Shown: positions 61,847 through 64,000 of the stretch, piece after piece | How positions within the stretch are numbered: the first letter of the stretch is position 1 | Layout: each line of letters begins with the position of its first letter | NCBI RefSeq assembly: GCF_902497875.1 | Contig: NZ_CABVHY010000003.1 | Span: 248,001-312,000 of the forward strand | Direction of reading: 5' to 3' | DNA from: Pseudomonas fluorescens | GTDB lineage: Bacteria; Pseudomonadota; Gammaproteobacteria; Pseudomonadales; Pseudomonadaceae | DNA length: 64,000 nucleotides | Notes under the pieces: generated by a model | Databases searched by the model: none | What the model saw: the letters and a program-made list of their open reading frames with translations, nothing else | What the model was told of the DNA's origin: nothing | Translations under genes and position numbers: made by a program

Positions 61847-62352
61847 TGTTCGTAGACCACCTGATAACAGGCTTGAATGGCGCGAATCATGTACTTCTGC
61901 ACCGAGCTGACGGTCACCCCCAAACGATCAGCGATCTGGGCGTAGGTCAGGCCTTCGAACTGCGACAGCAAAAACGCCTGGCGGACTTTCTCCGGCATAC
62001 GGTCGAGCATCGCGTCGATCTGCATCAGTGTTTCGAGAATCAACGCGCGGGTCTCCAGGGAGGGCGATTCCGGTTCCGGCAGATGGGCGATGCTTTCGAG
62101 GTAGGCACGCTCGATGCGCAGCCGTCGCCACTGGTCGATCACCAGGTTGCGGGCGATCTGCGCCAGGTAACTGCGACTCTCCAGCTGGCCGGGGAACCGC
62201 CCGGAGACCAACAGGCGCAAAAAAGTATCCTGCGCCACATCGGCCGCATGCTCGCGATCGCCCAGGCGTTTGCGTAGCCAGCCTTGCAGCCAGCCATGGT
62301 GATCGCGGTAAAGGCGATGAAGTTGCGCTTTGCCGTCAGTCGTTGCGTCCAT
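61843..62352 (-). CDS. FecI-type ECF sigma factor for iron uptake
   Basis: This 169-residue ECF sigma factor has region 2 (LYRDHHGWLQGWLRKRLGDREHAADVAQDTFLRLL, then SRSYLAQIARNLVIDQWRR) and region 4 (MPEKVRQAFLLSQFEGLTYAQIADRLGVTVSSVQKYMIRA). The start is set at the second ATG, because the first lies inside a good Fur site and gives a non-typical extension. With FecR and the receptor it forms a surface-signalling system: iron shortage lifts Fur repression, and the loaded receptor then switches on its own gene. Confidence 0.92.
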   Translation of the reverse strand: MDATTDGKAQLHRLYRDHHGWLQGWLRKRLGDREHAADVAQDTFLRLLVSGRFPGQLESRSYLAQIARNLVIDQWRRLRIERAYLESIAHLPEPESPSLETRALILETLMQIDAMLDRMPEKVRQAFLLSQFEGLTYAQIADRLGVTVSSVQKYMIRAIQACYQVVYEQ

Positions 62353-62370
62353 GAATGGCCCACATGCATG

Positions 62371-62392
62371 ATTGATAGCGATTATCATTACA
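62371..62392 (-). promoter_or_regulatory. Fur box upstream of the fecI-like gene
   Basis: On the minus strand AATGATAATCGCTATC matches the Fur consensus GATAATGATAATCATTATC at about 15 of 19 positions. It lies 20-40 bases before the chosen start, so iron-loaded Fur should repress the operon. Confidence 0.75.
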
Positions 62393-62480
62393 CTTTTACA
62401 GGCCTACAGGCAAAGTGCCTTCGATCAGGGGGCCAACAGATTAGGCGCAAAGGTGGAGCTTCTGCAGAATCGGCAGGGGG

Positions 62481-63050
62481 TCATTGAACCAGAACGACGA
62501 CTCCAGTAATTGCCAGCGCCCACCAGCATAGCCCCAAGACTACCCAGAACCCGTTGAGGCCAGTAAACCTCGCATTTGTCTGGCCTTGAGGGTCTGACTC
62601 AAGATAATTGACCGCTTTTTGCACGCGGGTGAGCAGGACCGCTTGAAGGATGAGGATGCCGCAAGATGCCTTCAGGGAGGTAATCGGGTCAAATACCCAG
62701 ATCAGAGCGTTAGCGGCGCAGGCAGAAACAATAAACAGCAGGGCCAGTAGCCGTGGGAACCACGAATATGGACGGTCAGAAAAGAGCAGACGCTGACGGA
62801 TTTTCATGAAGAGCGAATAAACAAAAAAAATGCTGAAAATAGTCCGCAAAAGCGCCAGGACCTTAATGCCGGTGGCTGCGCGGTAACATCGCCAGTTTTT
62901 GTAAAACCAGTAGGTGAAGTAGAAGCCTGATGTAAGGAAAAACAAAGTCAGAAATTTTGGGATAGAAACCACATAAAACGTAGTTCTACCGTCTGAAGCG
63001 GTCTGTAGGTTTGCCTGTGGCGCTGCAAATGGATTTTCGATCGTGGACAT
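62481..63050 (-). CDS. Hypothetical four-helix membrane protein
   Basis: This 189-residue protein begins with MSTIENPFAAPQANL, a short tail seen in several Pseudomonas membrane proteins, followed by YYVVSIPKFLTLFF-like and FYFTYWFYKNW segments. At least four hydrophobic helices follow (TIFSIFFVYSLFM, RLLALLFIVSACAANALIW, SCGILILQAVLL, FWVVLGLCWWALAITGVVVLV). The pattern recalls DUF4234-type proteins. It is alone between the iron locus and the Rhs tip. Function unknown. Confidence 0.7.
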   Translation of the reverse strand: MSTIENPFAAPQANLQTASDGRTTFYVVSIPKFLTLFFLTSGFYFTYWFYKNWRCYRAATGIKVLALLRTIFSIFFVYSLFMKIRQRLLFSDRPYSWFPRLLALLFIVSACAANALIWVFDPITSLKASCGILILQAVLLTRVQKAVNYLESDPQGQTNARFTGLNGFWVVLGLCWWALAITGVVVLVQ

Positions 63051-63325
63051 TGTTCAGGGCTCGATGTGAGTACGGGCCAAGATACTAACGTCCACTTTCA
63101 ATGATTATTTACGCCCGAGAAAATCGAGAAGATTCCTACAGGAAAATCCTATTGGCGCTTTTGCCTGATAACCCAGGTTCTTTTGTCACGACCGATTAAC
63201 GCTGCATCCCCCACCGTTTCAGCCTCCGCGACCCTAGCAGTTCTGCTAGTTCCCAACGTTGGGCCGAGCGAGTAAAACTGGAGGCCGGAATTCACACCGA
63301 CCGAATCACCAAGGAAGGCATTTTC

Positions 63326-64000
63326 ATGGTCCACTCAATTGCTGATGACCATGCCAACCCGAGCCAACGACGCACTGTGCTGTTGGCGATCGACAGCAAA
63401 AATTCGGTGCTCGCCGAGGTGATTGCTGGCCAAACAAACCACATCGCCTATTCCGCCTACGGCCATCAGTCCGCGCAACAGGAGGTCATAACGCGCTTGG
63501 GCTTCAATGGCGAATGGCGAGAAATGCACACCAGTTGGTATTTGCTGGGAAACGGCTACCGCGCTTACAACCCGCGATTGATGCGTTTTCATAGCCCGGA
63601 CAAATTGAGTCCTTTTGGGGCGGGCGGGTTGAATGCGTATATGTATTGTGGGGGTGAGCCAGTGATGAATTCGGATCCGACAGGGCATACTTTTTTTTCC
63701 TGGAAAAATGTATTCCAAATTTTGGATTTTTTTTCATTGTCCAATAATTCGAGTGGCCCACTACGTAACCCGTTACCCATAGAAGCCGCATCGGGATCAG
63801 GGGGATTGTGGGGAGCCGCAGCTACCCTCGCCAGCAGAGCGCCCGGTCCTGGCGGGGTCAGTTCAACGCCCATAGGCAAAAATCCGCCACTCCACGGAAC
63901 CTCCGGCCCAACCAGCAACTACCGCCCCTCTCGTCCCGCTTTAACCGGTGTCGGCGCGCTCGTCGATTCCGTCGGTTTCAGCGGATCGACATCGAGGACA
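63326..64000 (+). CDS. Rhs-repeat core protein with variable C-terminus, partial
   Basis: The 225 residues in the window run off the right edge. Residues about 37-120 form the Rhs-associated core: HIAYSAYGHQSA, GFNGEW, YLLGNGYRAYNPRLMRFHSPDKLSPFGAGGLNAYMYCGGE and the closing PxxxxDPxG site as PVMNSDPTG at 112-120. After the core the sequence changes abruptly to AT-rich DNA and an unrelated glycine- and proline-rich stretch; in such proteins the tip is a toxin. There are no YD repeats upstream, so it is an orphan short Rhs protein. The start has AAGGAAGG upstream. The toxin and any immunity gene lie beyond the window. Confidence 0.85.
   Translation, partial: MVHSIADDHANPSQRRTVLLAIDSKNSVLAEVIAGQTNHIAYSAYGHQSAQQEVITRLGFNGEWREMHTSWYLLGNGYRAYNPRLMRFHSPDKLSPFGAGGLNAYMYCGGEPVMNSDPTGHTFFSWKNVFQILDFFSLSNNSSGPLRNPLPIEAASGSGGLWGAAATLASRAPGPGGVSSTPIGKNPPLHGTSGPTSNYRPSRPALTGVGALVDSVGFSGSTSRT

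Overview
The window looks like chromosomal DNA of a Pseudomonas of the P. fluorescens group. The evidence is GC-rich coding sequence, several families of Pseudomonas REP palindromes between genes, and familiar Pseudomonas gene sets: SfnB-type sulfur genes, metQNI, an oscA-sbp-cysTWA cluster, gabDT, desA and a FecI/FecR/TonB-receptor locus. I see no phage or plasmid backbone.

Layout. 1-8400: the tail of an amino-acid ABC ATPase, a two-repeat protein of unknown function, then a sulfur-scavenging run (two SfnB-type flavoproteins, an FMN monooxygenase and a MetQNI importer). 8589-18335: a methyltransferase, a large exported glycosidase-like protein, a two-adaptor RND efflux operon of TriABC type, and an AAA ATPase. 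19000-21540: an orphan MetQ-like binding protein, a sigma-54 activator-like protein without a visible DNA-binding domain, and a small hydrolase. 21711-26496: a self-contained uptake and oxidation cassette (FAD oxidase, ABC importer, divergent IclR regulator). 26870-34000: regulators (AraC, a receiver-only protein, Crp/Fnr), a DUF962 membrane protein, and the sulfate importer operon led by oscA. 34364-40215: signalling genes (GGDEF-EAL, PAS-GGDEF, receiver-HDOD) around a phospholipid desaturase. 40351-43249: the GABA pathway. 43601: tRNA-Arg(CCG). 43735-50290: an ECF sigma/anti-sigma/VWA-lipoprotein operon and assorted envelope proteins. 50588-54951: an accessory stretch with a ParD/ParE pair, a small protein behind a long structured leader, an orphan Phd/YefM antitoxin whose relE toxin is an internal-deletion scar, and a Fic protein behind three phased repeats. 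55177-58277: an NfeD-slipin pair and a NYN nuclease. 58321-62352: Fur-boxed iron signalling genes and receptor. 63326 to the end: an Rhs tip cut by the window edge.

Working together: much of the left half serves sulfur-limited growth. Flavoenzymes release sulfur from organosulfur compounds, MetQNI and CysTWA-Sbp import sulfur sources, and OscA marks the sulfate-starvation response. TTATTCC-like and ATTCTTAAA-type motifs occur upstream of several of these genes.

The least explained features are: (1) the roughly 240-nt 5' leader of the gene at 51573-51851, which can form a UUCG hairpin and a pseudoknot enclosed by a 9-bp stem; (2) three identical 13-mers at 20- and 30-bp spacing upstream of the fic gene; (3) the relE deletion scar beside a kept antitoxin; (4) three 21-bp-spaced direct repeats before the IclR gene; (5) a promoter-terminator unit directly before the NYN gene. 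All functional calls come from reading the sequence; no database search was run.
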